Positions 18,166 through 25,990 of a stretch of 35,260 nucleotides of DNA are shown here, one piece after another. The stretch comes from Hydrogenophilales bacterium 16-61-112. Its GTDB lineage: Bacteria; Pseudomonadota; Gammaproteobacteria; Burkholderiales; Thiobacillaceae. Location of the stretch: assembly GCA_002257045.1 (NCBI GenBank), contig NCHD01000019.1, positions 1 to 35,260 of the forward strand, written 5' to 3'. The notes beneath the pieces were generated by a model that saw nothing but the letters and a program-made list of their open reading frames with translations, was not told the DNA's origin and did not search any database. A program made the translations under genes and the position numbers. Within the stretch, counting starts at the first letter, position 1. Every line of letters starts with the position of its first letter.

Positions 18166-19083
18166 ATGCACTTCACCCCCGAATCCTTCCGCGCCTGGCC
18201 CACCAAGCGCATCACCCTGCTCGGCATGTCGGGCGTCGGCAAGACGCACATTTCGTCCATGCTGCGCGGCCACGACTGGTTTCATTTTTCTGGCGACTAC
18301 CGCATCGGTACGCGCTACCTCGACGAACCCATCCTCGACCTGATCAAGCAGCAGGCGATGCAGGTGCCGTTTTTGCGCGACCTGTTGCGCAACGACTGGA
18401 TCGACATCAAGAACAACATCAAGATCCACGATCTGGGGCCGGTGCTCACTTTCGTCGGCAAGCTCGGCGGGCCGGAGTGGGGCGGCCTGAGCCTGGACGA
18501 GTTCTCGCGGCGGCAGGCCGCCTACCGCGAGGCCGAAATCGCGGCGATGCGCGATGTTCCGGCCTTCATTCGCAAGGGCCAGGAGATCTACGGCTACCCG
18601 CACTTCGTCAACGACGTCGGCGGCAGCCTGTGCGAACTCGACGAGCCCGGCGTCGTTGAATTGCTGGCCGAACACACGCTGATCCTCTACATCCAGACCA
18701 CCACGCGCGAAGAAGAGGACACGCTGATCCGGCGCGCGCAGTCCGACCCCAAGCCGCTGTATTTTCGCCCGGCGTTTCTGGCCGAACAGCTGCCGGTCTA
18801 CCGCAAGGAAAAAGGCATCGAATACGTGGCGCAGATCGAGCCCAACGACTTTGCGCGCTGGGTGTTCCCGCGCCTGTTCCACTCGCGCCTGCCGCGCTAC
18901 GAAGCGATTGCCGGGCCGCATGGCTACACCGTGACCTCGCAGGAGGTGGCGCAGGTGCGCGACGAGCGCGACTTTCTGGCGCTGCTGGAAACCGCGATTG
19001 CAAGAAAGGGGTCAGGGGTCAGCACTCTGACGGGCATGAAGGGTCAGGATTCAGGGGGAACGCATGCCGCTGGTCGCGCATAA
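18166..19083 (+). CDS. Uncharacterised P-loop ATPase
   Basis: Protein of 305 residues with a Walker A motif GMSGVGKT at residues 20-27 right after KRITLL. The pattern is like a nucleoside or adenylate-type kinase fold, and [19 protein letters not shown] follows. I know of similar proteins only as conserved hypothetical ATPases. Charged stretches such as [20 protein letters not shown] and a C-terminal helical part ([20 protein letters not shown]) fit a soluble enzyme. ATG 18166 is chosen because the P-loop then lies at the usual distance from the start. The last 20 or so residues (from GSGVSTLTG) are read through ggggtcag-like repeats and overlap metA by 20 nt, so the C-terminus looks extended by inserted or repeated sequence. 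No function is assigned. Confidence 0.8.
   Translation: MHFTPESFRAWPTKRITLLGMSGVGKTHISSMLRGHDWFHFSGDYRIGTRYLDEPILDLIKQQAMQVPFLRDLLRNDWIDIKNNIKIHDLGPVLTFVGKLGGPEWGGLSLDEFSRRQAAYREAEIAAMRDVPAFIRKGQEIYGYPHFVNDVGGSLCELDEPGVVELLAEHTLILYIQTTTREEEDTLIRRAQSDPKPLYFRPAFLAEQLPVYRKEKGIEYVAQIEPNDFARWVFPRLFHSRLPRYEAIAGPHGYTVTSQEVAQVRDERDFLALLETAIARKGSGVSTLTGMKGQDSGGTHAAGRA
19008..19053. repeat. Cluster of GGGTCAG repeats before metA
   Basis: GGGTCAG occurs at 19009-19015, 19016-19022 and 19041-19047, with the inverse CTGAC at 19027-19031, so gtcag-cact-ctgac can fold. A near copy, attcaggggg, precedes the metA start. This looks like a degenerate short interspersed repeat that has altered the end of the ATPase gene. 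Confidence 0.45.
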
Positions 19084-20116
19084 CGCCCTGCCCACCTTCG
19101 ACCGCCTGCGTCGCGACGGCATCACGGTGCTGTCGACCGCGCGCGCGGCCAATCAGGAAATCCGCGAGCTGCACGTCGGCCTGCTGAACATGATGCCGGA
19201 TGCTGCGCTGGAAGCGACCGAGCGCCAGTTTTACCGGCTGGTCGGCGAATCCAACCCGATCGCGCAGTTTTACATGCACCCGTTCACCCTGCCGGCGTTG
19301 CCGCGTGGCGCGGCGGCGCAGGCGCATATCGCGCAGTTCTACGAATCGTTTGAGGACATCCGTGCCGGCGGGCTGGATGCGCTCATCATCACCGGCGCCA
19401 ACGTCAGCCATGCCAACCTCGCCGACGAAGCGTTCTGGCAGCCGCTGATCGAGGTGATCAACTGGGCCTGGGACAATGTCACCTCGACGCTGTGCTCATG
19501 CCTCGCCACCCACGCGGTGATGCAGTTCCGCCACGGCCAGACACGGGTGAAGCAGCCGCACAAAACCTGGGGCGTGTACGAGCACCGCGTGACCGACGCG
19601 CGGCATCCGCTGGTGGCCGACATCAACACCCGCTTCGACGTGCCGCATTCGCGCTGGAATGATGTTTCAGGCGCGCAGTTCGCGGCGGCGGGCGTCAAGG
19701 TGCTGGCCGAAAGCACCGAGGCCGGCGTGCATCTGGCGGTGTCCGCCGACGGTCTGCGCACCGTGTTTTTCCAGGGCCATCCCGAATACGACACGGTGTC
19801 GCTGCTGAAGGAATACAAGCGCGACCTGCTGCTGGCGGCAGCGGGCAAATTGCCGGCCTTTCCGCCTTTCCCCGCGCGCTACTTCGACCGCCAGGCGCAG
19901 GCGCTGCTGCTGGAATATCAGAGTCGTGTGCAGGCGGGCGAGACGCTCGACTTTCCCGAAGTGCTGCTGCTGCCGCAGCTTGACAACACCTGGCACGACA
20001 CCGCGGAAGGCGTGATCGGCAACTGGATCGGTTGCGTCTATCAGGTCACCCACCGCGAGCGCGGCTTGCCGTTCATGCCGGGTATCGACCCGGCCAATCC
20101 GCTGGGCCTGGCATGA
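19064..20116 (+). CDS. metA: Homoserine O-succinyltransferase (MetA family)
   Basis: Enzyme of methionine biosynthesis, 350 residues, that acylates homoserine. By family knowledge, MetA-fold enzymes may use succinyl- or acetyl-CoA, and sequence alone does not settle this. The fold and active site are clear: HVGLLNMMPDAALEATERQF near the N-terminus, the nucleophilic Cys146 in STLCSCLATHAVMQ, and the His239/Glu241 pair in FFQGHPEYDTVSLL. An extra C-terminal stretch beyond the E. coli length (from YFDRQAQALLLEYQSRVQ) is typical of betaproteobacterial forms. The start at 19064 has AGGGGG about 5 nt upstream and overlaps the ATPase gene. Its stop overlaps the next start (ATGA at 20113), coupling it to the lipid-transport genes, an odd pairing of functions. 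Confidence 0.9.
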   Translation: MPLVAHNALPTFDRLRRDGITVLSTARAANQEIRELHVGLLNMMPDAALEATERQFYRLVGESNPIAQFYMHPFTLPALPRGAAAQAHIAQFYESFEDIRAGGLDALIITGANVSHANLADEAFWQPLIEVINWAWDNVTSTLCSCLATHAVMQFRHGQTRVKQPHKTWGVYEHRVTDARHPLVADINTRFDVPHSRWNDVSGAQFAAAGVKVLAESTEAGVHLAVSADGLRTVFFQGHPEYDTVSLLKEYKRDLLLAAAGKLPAFPPFPARYFDRQAQALLLEYQSRVQAGETLDFPEVLLLPQLDNTWHDTAEGVIGNWIGCVYQVTHRERGLPFMPGIDPANPLGLA

Positions 20117-21114
20117 CGGCAGCGGCGGCGCATTTCGACGCAACGCAGGGCGTGCTGATTGCCAGCGGCGCCTGGCGCGTCGATGCGGCAGCGGCCTTGC
20201 CGCGTCTCGACGGACACATCGTGCGCGTGCTCGATGGCACGGCCATCACCCAGCTCGACACCAACGGCGCGTGGCTGCTGCTCAACGCCGTACGACCGCA
20301 GCCCGACGATCCGCTACCCGAGCTTCGCGGTTTCCAGCCGCGTCATCTGTCGCTGCTGAATCTGGTGGCGGAACACGCCGCCACCACGGCCGCGCGCATC
20401 GAACCACCGCGCGCGGGCTTGCTTGAGACGGTGGGGCGCAGCTCGTATGCCGTTGCCCGGCACATCAGCGGACTGGTTCGCTTCATCGGCCAGCTCACGC
20501 TCGAGCTGGGGCAGTTGATACGCAAGCCGGAAAACTGGCGCTGGCGCGAGCTGGGCGCGCAGGTGAGCACGGTGTTCGTCGGCGCGATCCCGATCGTGAT
20601 CGGCATGATGTTCCTGCTCGGCGTGGTGTTCGCCTACCTGCTGGGTTCGCAGGCGCAGCAATACGGGGCGGCCATCACGGCGCAGCTCGGCACCATGAAA
20701 GTCAACGAGGAGATCGACGCCATCACCACGCTCGGCCTGTCGCCGTTGGCGGTGCTGGTGATCCCGCGCATCCTCGCCCTGCTGATCGCCCTGCCGCTGC
20801 TGGTGTTCATCGGCGACATCGCCGGCGTCATTGGCGGCATGCTGGTGGCGCAGGCGCAGCTGGATATTTCGACCTACATGTTCGTGGACCGGATGGAGAG
20901 CGTGCTGCGCCTGAAAACCCTTATGGTGGGGATTTTGAAGGGGCCGGTCTTCGCGGTGTTCATCGCCCTGATTGCCTGCCGCATGGGCCTGTCGGTCAGC
21001 CGCGACGCCAGCAGCGTCGGCGCCCACACCACGTCGACCGTGGTGCAAAGCCTGGTCGCCATCATCATTCTCAACGCGATTTTTGCCGTGATGTTCGTGC
21101 GGATGGATATCTGA
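20113..21114 (+). CDS. MlaE-family ABC transporter permease with N-terminal STAS-like domain
   Basis: Protein of 333 residues fusing a STAS-like segment (about 1-95: VLIASGAWRVDAAAALPRLD, AITQLDTNGAWLLLNAV) to an MlaE/YrbE permease (about 130-333). The permease has the conserved QLTLELGQLIRKPENWRWRE, membrane segments around AIPIVIGMMFLLGVVFAYLL, the cytoplasmic motif GTMKVNEEIDAITTLGLSP and LVIPRILALLIALPLLVF. In E. coli MlaB (STAS) and MlaE are separate; here they are one chain. Its role is phospholipid transport between the membranes, with MlaF and MlaD encoded next. The start overlaps the metA stop by 4 nt; the longer upstream frame is a shadow. The stop shares bases with the next ATG. 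Confidence 0.9.
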   Translation: MTAAAAHFDATQGVLIASGAWRVDAAAALPRLDGHIVRVLDGTAITQLDTNGAWLLLNAVRPQPDDPLPELRGFQPRHLSLLNLVAEHAATTAARIEPPRAGLLETVGRSSYAVARHISGLVRFIGQLTLELGQLIRKPENWRWRELGAQVSTVFVGAIPIVIGMMFLLGVVFAYLLGSQAQQYGAAITAQLGTMKVNEEIDAITTLGLSPLAVLVIPRILALLIALPLLVFIGDIAGVIGGMLVAQAQLDISTYMFVDRMESVLRLKTLMVGILKGPVFAVFIALIACRMGLSVSRDASSVGAHTTSTVVQSLVAIIILNAIFAVMFVRMDI

Positions 21115-21881
21115 TGAGCGAAACCGTGCTCGACGTGCGCGACATCCACACCACGCTGGGCGGCAACAGCATCCATCGCGGCCTGAGCCTGACGGTTGCG
21201 CGTGGCGAAGTCATTGCGCTGATCGGCGGCAGCGGCACCGGAAAATCCGTATTGCTGCGTGAAATCATCGGCCTGCTCAAACCGCAGGCGGGTCACATCA
21301 AGCTGTTCGGCGAATCCGTGCTGGACAGCACGCCCGCACAGATGAATCAGCTGCGGCAGCGTTTTGGCGTGCTGTTTCAGGATGGCGCGCTGTTTTCCTC
21401 ACTGTCGGTGGAAGACAACGTCGCCACGCCGCTGTTTGAGCACACCGACCTGCCGCATCCCCTGTGCCGCCAGCTGGCACGCCTGAAGCTGGCGCTGGCC
21501 GGGTTGCCGGCGGACGTCGGGATCAAGCGGCCGAGCGAGCTTTCTGGTGGCATGCGCAAGCGCGTGGCGCTGGCGCGCGCGCTGGTGCTCGACCCCGAAC
21601 TGCTGTTTCTGGATGAGCCGACCTCCGGTCTCGACCCGATTTCGGCGCGCGCTTTCGATACCTTGATCCGCCTGCTGGCCGACAACCTGGGACTCACCGT
21701 ATTCCTCGTCACCCACGACTTGGATACACTCTTTTCAATTATCGATCGCGTCATTGTGCTGGCGGACGGTCGCGTACTCGGCAGCGGCACGGTGGCCGAA
21801 CTGAAACAGTTCGACGACCCGTGGCTGAACGATTACTTTTCCGCGCGCGCGCGGGAGGAAGAAACCCTAGATGGAAACTGA
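21114..21881 (+). CDS. MlaF-like ABC transporter ATP-binding protein
   Basis: ATPase of 255 residues for the MCE lipid transporter. Motifs in order: Walker A GGSGTGKS, Q-loop VLFQDGALFSSLSVEDN (the DGALFSSL form is typical of MlaF), signature LSGGMRKR, Walker B LLFLDEPTSGLD, and VTHDLDTLFSI. Also MlaF-like is the late segment ADGRVLGSGTVAELKQFDDP. The ATG overlaps the permease stop (TGATG), and the gene end overlaps the MCE gene by 11 nt, so the products should be made in step. It sits on the cytoplasmic face with the preceding permease. Confidence 0.93.
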   Translation: MSETVLDVRDIHTTLGGNSIHRGLSLTVARGEVIALIGGSGTGKSVLLREIIGLLKPQAGHIKLFGESVLDSTPAQMNQLRQRFGVLFQDGALFSSLSVEDNVATPLFEHTDLPHPLCRQLARLKLALAGLPADVGIKRPSELSGGMRKRVALARALVLDPELLFLDEPTSGLDPISARAFDTLIRLLADNLGLTVFLVTHDLDTLFSIIDRVIVLADGRVLGSGTVAELKQFDDPWLNDYFSARAREEETLDGN

Positions 21882-22815
21882 AGGACGCTACACCCTGGTG
21901 GGGTTGCTGGTACTGCTGGTGGCCGCGCTGATGACGCTGGCCATTGTGTGGCTGGTGGGCGCGGCCGGTACCAGCGCCTATCAGAACTACGCCATTTCTT
22001 TCAAGAAACAATCGCTCGACGGACTGGCCGTCGGCGGCCCGGTCAAAATGCGCGGCATCGATGTTGGCACCGTTGCGGATTTCGATTTCGTCAGTAACGG
22101 TGACGAAGCCGTTGCAGTGATCGTCCGGGTAGATGTGGATCTGAAAATCCATCGTGGCGCAGAGGCCTACGTCAAACGTAATCTGGTCACCGGCATTGCC
22201 GCGATTGAAATCGTCAACGGCCCGAAAACCGCGCCCGTGCTGGAGGCTGCCCCAGGCGAACGTTATCCGCTCATCGCCGAGGGCAGTTCGGATATCGACA
22301 AGGTGGCCGTGACCTTGGCGAAACTGGCAGACAGCGGGGAGGCGATCATGGAGCAAATGAGCCTGGTGCTGTCGGAGAAAAACCAGCGCGCATTCAGCCA
22401 GGCACTGGCCAATCTAAACGCACTGTCCGGTCAGCTCGCTGCCGACAAGAATGGTCTTAAAGACGTGTTGGTGGGAGTACGCGAAGCCTCGGACCAACTC
22501 CGCATCACCAGCGCCAGCATCGGGCAGGCGACCACCCGGGTCGAAGGCAGCCTCGTCGGCGTCGCCAATAATGCCGATGCCGCTTTGAAACAGGCTGTCG
22601 TCTCGATGGAGAAACTCGAACGTGACGCCAGCCAGATTTCCGCAAACATCCAGCAGCTCAGCGACACCGGCACGCTGGAAATGGTTCGGCTCAGCAGCGA
22701 CGTGCGCACCACCTCCGATACCCTCACCACCACCGGACAGCGCTTGTCCGACCCGCGCGCCATCCTGTTCGGCCCGGCGAAACAGCAGCTCGGCCCCGGA
22801 GAAAAACTGCCATGA
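21871..22815 (+). CDS. MlaD-like MCE-domain protein
   Basis: Membrane-anchored periplasmic MCE protein, 314 residues, which binds lipid for the transporter. It has a short N-terminus, one hydrophobic anchor (about residues 8-31, LVGLLVLLVAALMTLAIVWL), and an MCE domain at about 40-120 with LDGLAVGGPVKMRGIDVGTV and YVKRNLVTGIAAIEIVNGPK. The C-terminal half is a long helical region, seen in LANLNALSGQLAADKNG and ASQISANIQQLSDTG. It could form the tube or coiled coil found in longer MCE proteins, which makes it closer to PqiB/MlaD hybrids than to short E. coli MlaD. It overlaps the ATPase gene by 11 nt and the lipoprotein gene by 4. Confidence 0.9.
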   Translation: METEGRYTLVGLLVLLVAALMTLAIVWLVGAAGTSAYQNYAISFKKQSLDGLAVGGPVKMRGIDVGTVADFDFVSNGDEAVAVIVRVDVDLKIHRGAEAYVKRNLVTGIAAIEIVNGPKTAPVLEAAPGERYPLIAEGSSDIDKVAVTLAKLADSGEAIMEQMSLVLSEKNQRAFSQALANLNALSGQLAADKNGLKDVLVGVREASDQLRITSASIGQATTRVEGSLVGVANNADAALKQAVVSMEKLERDASQISANIQQLSDTGTLEMVRLSSDVRTTSDTLTTTGQRLSDPRAILFGPAKQQLGPGEKLP

Positions 22816-23429
22816 AAATCGCTCACGCCCGCATTGGGCTGATCCTGCTCGCAGCGAGCAGCGCGCTCAGCGGCTGCCTCAACCTGGGGGGGGCGATGAA
22901 AGCCCCGACCGTGGTGTATTACGTGCTGAACGATGCCGGTCCTGCAGCGCCCGCTGCACCCGTCGTGCCATTGCCCGCTCCCGTGCTGCGGGTGCTCGAT
23001 ACCACCACCGGTAATTTCTACGATACCGAGCAGCTGGTTTTCAGCCGCAGCCCCGACACCCGCGGCCTGTATCAGTATGCGCGCTGGACCGAACGTCCTG
23101 GAAAACGCTTCACCGAACTGATGCGCGCCCGCCTCGAACGCCAGGGCAGCTGGAGCGTTAGCGGCGGTGCCTCTGTGCGCGCCGACTGGCAGCTCGACAC
23201 CGAACTGGTCGAGTTTTATCACGACGCCGTCAGCGAACCGGGGCAGGTGCGGCTGCTGCTGCGCGCCGCTGTCATCGACATCAAGCAGCGCACCGTGCTG
23301 GGGCAGCGCGTGTTCGAACAGCAGGTGCCGCTCGAACGTTACGATGCCGCCGCCGCCGCCCAGGCTTCCAGCCTGGCGGTCAGCCGCCTGCTGGACGAAT
23401 TGACCCCCTGGCTCGCCAGTCTCAAATAA
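22812..23429 (+). CDS. PqiC-like ABC-transport auxiliary lipoprotein
   Basis: Outer-membrane lipoprotein of 205 residues. The signal MKIAHARIGLILLAASSALSGC ends in the lipobox LSGC (acylated Cys22). The mature part matches the ABC-type transport auxiliary (PqiC/DUF330-like) pattern: VVYYVLND at the start, LQYARWTERP-like YQYARWTERPGKRFTELM in the middle, WQLDTELVEFYHD, and the C-terminal AAAAQASSLAVSRLLDELTPWL. PqiC partners MCE proteins at the outer membrane, which fits its place after the MlaD-like gene. ATGA overlap with that gene shows coupling. The set lacks a recognisable MlaC, so this lipoprotein may be the outer-membrane end of a direct MCE conduit; that is inference. Confidence 0.87.
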   Translation: MKIAHARIGLILLAASSALSGCLNLGGAMKAPTVVYYVLNDAGPAAPAAPVVPLPAPVLRVLDTTTGNFYDTEQLVFSRSPDTRGLYQYARWTERPGKRFTELMRARLERQGSWSVSGGASVRADWQLDTELVEFYHDAVSEPGQVRLLLRAAVIDIKQRTVLGQRVFEQQVPLERYDAAAAAQASSLAVSRLLDELTPWLASLK

Positions 23430-23490
23430 GTGCCTACAATTCGTAAGGCATTTCCCGGGTTCGAATGCCCACAAAATTAGGAGAGAGACC

Positions 23491-23862
23491 ATGAAACGCC
23501 TGCTTGCTGCCCTGTTGCTGAGTTCCGTTGCTGCCGTTGCCCACGCTGAAATTTCGCAAAAATTCGGCAACCTCGAAATCCATTACAACGCGCTGACCAC
23601 CGACGAGCTGTTGCCCGAAGTCGCGAAGAAGAACAAGGTCGGCGCGCCGACCCCGGTGCCGGCCAAACTTACTATCTATGCGACCAACCTCACCCAGCAG
23701 CTGTCCAATGTCAGCATGCGTGAAATCAAGGAGGGCACGGCGATTTACTACCTCGGCGAATTCCGCGTTACGCCGCCGGATACGCTGAAATTTACCGCCA
23801 CCGTCGAAGTGGCCGGTGAACCCAAATACGAAATGACCTTCGACCAGAAGTTCTTCAAGTAA
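23491..23862 (+). CDS. Secreted DUF4426-like protein
   Basis: Small exported protein of 123 residues. A signal peptide ending in AVAHA is cleaved before EISQKFG. The mature protein carries the pattern FGNLEIHYNALTTDELLPEVAKK, close to the DUF4426 family, for which I know no function. The rest is a predicted beta-rich domain (AKLTIYATNL, GTAIYYLGEFRVTPPDTLKFTATVEV). A strong ribosome binding site AGGAGAGAG (from 23479) precedes ATG 23491. It is 61 nt after the lipoprotein gene and may have its own promoter; a small hairpin with arms ggcatt/aatgcc at 23447-23469 lies in that gap. The gene ends at a perfect palindromic terminator. Confidence 0.8.
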   Translation: MKRLLAALLLSSVAAVAHAEISQKFGNLEIHYNALTTDELLPEVAKKNKVGAPTPVPAKLTIYATNLTQQLSNVSMREIKEGTAIYYLGEFRVTPPDTLKFTATVEVAGEPKYEMTFDQKFFK

Positions 23863-23864
23863 GC

Positions 23865-23906
23865 CAGTCACCAAACAGCCCCGCATGCGGGGCTGTTTGG
23901 TGACTG
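23865..23906. terminator. Bidirectional terminator, 42-bp perfect palindrome
   Basis: Bases 23865-23885 are the exact inverse complement of 23886-23906. The core is aacagccccgc with its complement around atgc, ending in ctgtttgg. A-rich and T-rich flanks in the stem (aaa ... ttt) allow intrinsic termination in both directions. It sits 3 nt after the DUF4426-like gene and 24 nt before the end of the convergent membrane-protein gene. Confidence 0.88.
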
Positions 23907-23929
23907 TAGTGAAGAGGCCAGGCGGGTAA

Positions 23930-24610
23930 TCAGGTCTTCGCCAGCGCCGTGTACGCCAGATGCCCCAGCCCCCACACCCCAAAGCCCGCCACCGTCAGAC
24001 CCGCCGCGCGGCGCACCCACAGCTGCTGCATGAACGGCTGCATCTGCCGCGCGAACAGGCCCATGCCCAGCAAATTCGGCAGCGTGCCAATGCCGAACGC
24101 CAGCATCAGTGCCGCACCCGAAGTGGCGCTGCCCGCCGCCAGCGCGGAGACCAGCACCGAATACACCAGCCCGCACGGCAGCCAACCCCAGGCCATACCC
24201 GCCAGCAGCGCCTGCGGCAGCGACTTCACCGGCAAGAGTTTCTGGAACAGTGGCTTGATCCAGTTCCACACCGCGCCGCCGGCGCGCTCGAACACCAGCA
24301 CCCACTGATTGAATCCGGCCAGATACAGGCCGAGCAGAATCATCACGAACTGCGCCAGCACAAACAGCAGCGTCTGCACCGGCATGAACCCGGCGAGCTT
24401 CAGCGACGCGCCAAGCGTGCCAGCCAGCGCGCCGAACATCACGTATGAACTTACCCGCCCCAGGTTGTAGGCCAGATGCAGGCGAAACGGCGGCGTGCTG
24501 CCGTCGGCGCGGAAGGAAAACGCCGCGACAATGCCGCCGCACATGCCGACGCAATGCACGCCGCCGAGCAGACCGGCGAGCAGTGCGGTGAGTAGGGAGA
24601 GTTCAATCAT
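23930..24610 (-). CDS. DsbD_2/TauE-type (UreH-like) membrane protein
   Basis: Integral membrane protein of 226 residues with about six helices. The N-terminal signature LLGGVHCVGMCGGIVAAFSF, with a CxxxC pair, and the later GMAWGWLPCGLVYSVL place it in the sulfite exporter TauE/SafE, UreH-like or DsbD_2 group. Members near cytochrome oxidase or copper genes are thought to move metals or reductant. Here it follows the ampG remnant, its ATG overlapping that gene's stop by 4 nt, so it was probably cotranscribed with ampG. Metal transport is possible but unsupported by its neighbours. The gene ends near the shared terminator. Confidence 0.87.
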   Translation of the reverse strand: MIELSLLTALLAGLLGGVHCVGMCGGIVAAFSFRADGSTPPFRLHLAYNLGRVSSYVMFGALAGTLGASLKLAGFMPVQTLLFVLAQFVMILLGLYLAGFNQWVLVFERAGGAVWNWIKPLFQKLLPVKSLPQALLAGMAWGWLPCGLVYSVLVSALAAGSATSGAALMLAFGIGTLPNLLGMGLFARQMQPFMQQLWVRRAAGLTVAGFGVWGLGHLAYTALAKT

Positions 24611-25912
24611 GTTTGTTTATGGTTTCGGGATACCAGCCACACCAGCAGCAGCACCGGCACCCCGATTGCCGCTGTGCCGGTAAAGAAATTGGCCCAACCC
24701 CAGGCATCGACGAACTCGCCGGAAAAACCCGCGATGAACTTGGGCAGCAGCAGCATTACCGAGGTGAACAGCGCGTACTGCGTGGCGGAGTAGGCCTGGT
24801 TGACCAGACTGGACAGATACGCGACGAAGGCCGACGAGGCGATACCCGCCGAGAGGTTGTCGGCCGACACCGTGAACACCAGCGCGCTGACATCGTGGCC
24901 GCGCCCGGCCAGCCAGACGAACAGCAGGTTGGTCGCAGCCGACAGCACCGCACCAAGAAACAGCGTGCGCATCACGCCGATCCGCATCGTCAACAATCCG
25001 CCGAGCGCTGCGCCGACGATGGTCATGATCACGCCGTAGACTTTCGACACGGTGGCCACCTCGTCCTTGGTGAAGCCCAGCTCCTGATAGAAGGGATTGC
25101 TCATCACGCCCATCACCACGTCCGAGATGCGGTAGGTTGCGATCAGCGCCAGCATCAGCAGCGCCTGCCACTTGTAGCGCTGGATGAAATCGATGAAGGG
25201 CGACAGCACCGCACTGTAGAACCAGGCTGTGGCCGTCAGCAGCCAGCCAGACAGCCCGGCGGCGGCGAAGCGTTCGCGGGTGTGTGCCTCGCGCTCAGTG
25301 GTGACGGTGGAAATCTGCTTTTCCGGTTCGCGGATGATCAGCGTGGTCAGCATGCCGACCACCATCAGCGCCGCCATCACCGTGTAGGCCACCTGCCAGG
25401 GACGGAAATCGTAGGTCGCCTCGCTCGGGTCGAACGCCGCCGCGATCCACAGCGCGCCCGCGCCGGCGGTAATCATCGCGATGCGGTAGCCCGCCTGATA
25501 GGTTGCCGCCATCGCGCCCTGCTTCTCGGCTTCCACCGCCTCGATGCGCGAAGAACACCATGTGCGTCAGATCCAGCACCGGATCGGTGTTCGCCATCCC
25601 CAAGAGTGCGGCGGCAATGCAGACCTGCGACAGCAGTAACCACGCCCGTCGCTTGCCCAGCATGCGCGTAAGGAAAGGTAGCGGCAGCCGGTCCACCAGC
25701 GGCGACCACAAAAACTTGAAGCCGTACGCCAGCCCCACCCAGCTCAAGTGCCCGATCGTGGCTCGCGCGATCCCCGCTTCGGAGAGCCAGAACGACAGCG
25801 TTCCCAGCACCAGCAGCAGCGGCAGCCCGGCGGAAAAGCCGAGAAACAGCATGCCGACGACGCGTGGGTGGGTGTAGACCTTGAGAGCATTGAGCCAGGG
25901 GTGGGTGGCCAT
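24607..25912 (-). pseudogene. ampG: AmpG-family muropeptide MFS permease, broken by an internal deletion
   Basis: AmpG imports cell-wall anhydro-muropeptides for recycling. The N-terminal part reads from ATG 25912 (VVGMLFLGFSAGLPLLLVLG, GLAYGFKFLWSPLVDRLPLP, GKRRAWLLLSQ) to MVFFA at 25547. The sequence then continues in another frame from RIEAVEAEKQGAMAATYQAG to 24607. Family members have about 16 extra residues between these points, including the conserved SATQDI-(x)-DAW/Y segment. So about 50 bp, not a multiple of three, appear to be lost around 25546-25549, and the frame shifts. The remainder of the transporter is intact to its end (VLLLVWLVSRN). The function is probably lost unless the deletion is an assembly error. 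It lies 78 nt downstream of fic. Confidence 0.85.
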
Positions 25913-25949
25913 AAGTGATAGTCCAAATGTGAGGCTAGTGAGTTTTGCC

Positions 25950-25974
25950 TTAACTAAACAAGTTGCTTAGTTAA
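25950..25974. repeat. TTAACTAA/TTAGTTAA inverted repeat upstream of ampG
   Basis: ttaactaa (25950-25957) and ttagttaa (25967-25974) are exact inverse complements with a 9-nt spacer. A third copy, ttaactaa, is at 25991-25998 over the fic stop codon. The AT-rich block stands out from its GC-rich surroundings and lies about 40 nt before the ampG start, so it could be an operator or promoter element. The regulator is unknown. Confidence 0.45.
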
Positions 25975-25990
25975 CGGAAACCTATTTAAG

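Noticed and set aside
23453-23475. A gggttcgaatgcc stretch resembling a tRNA T-arm
   Set aside because: The flanking bases do not form the 5-bp T stem, and no acceptor, D or anticodon arm can be built around it.
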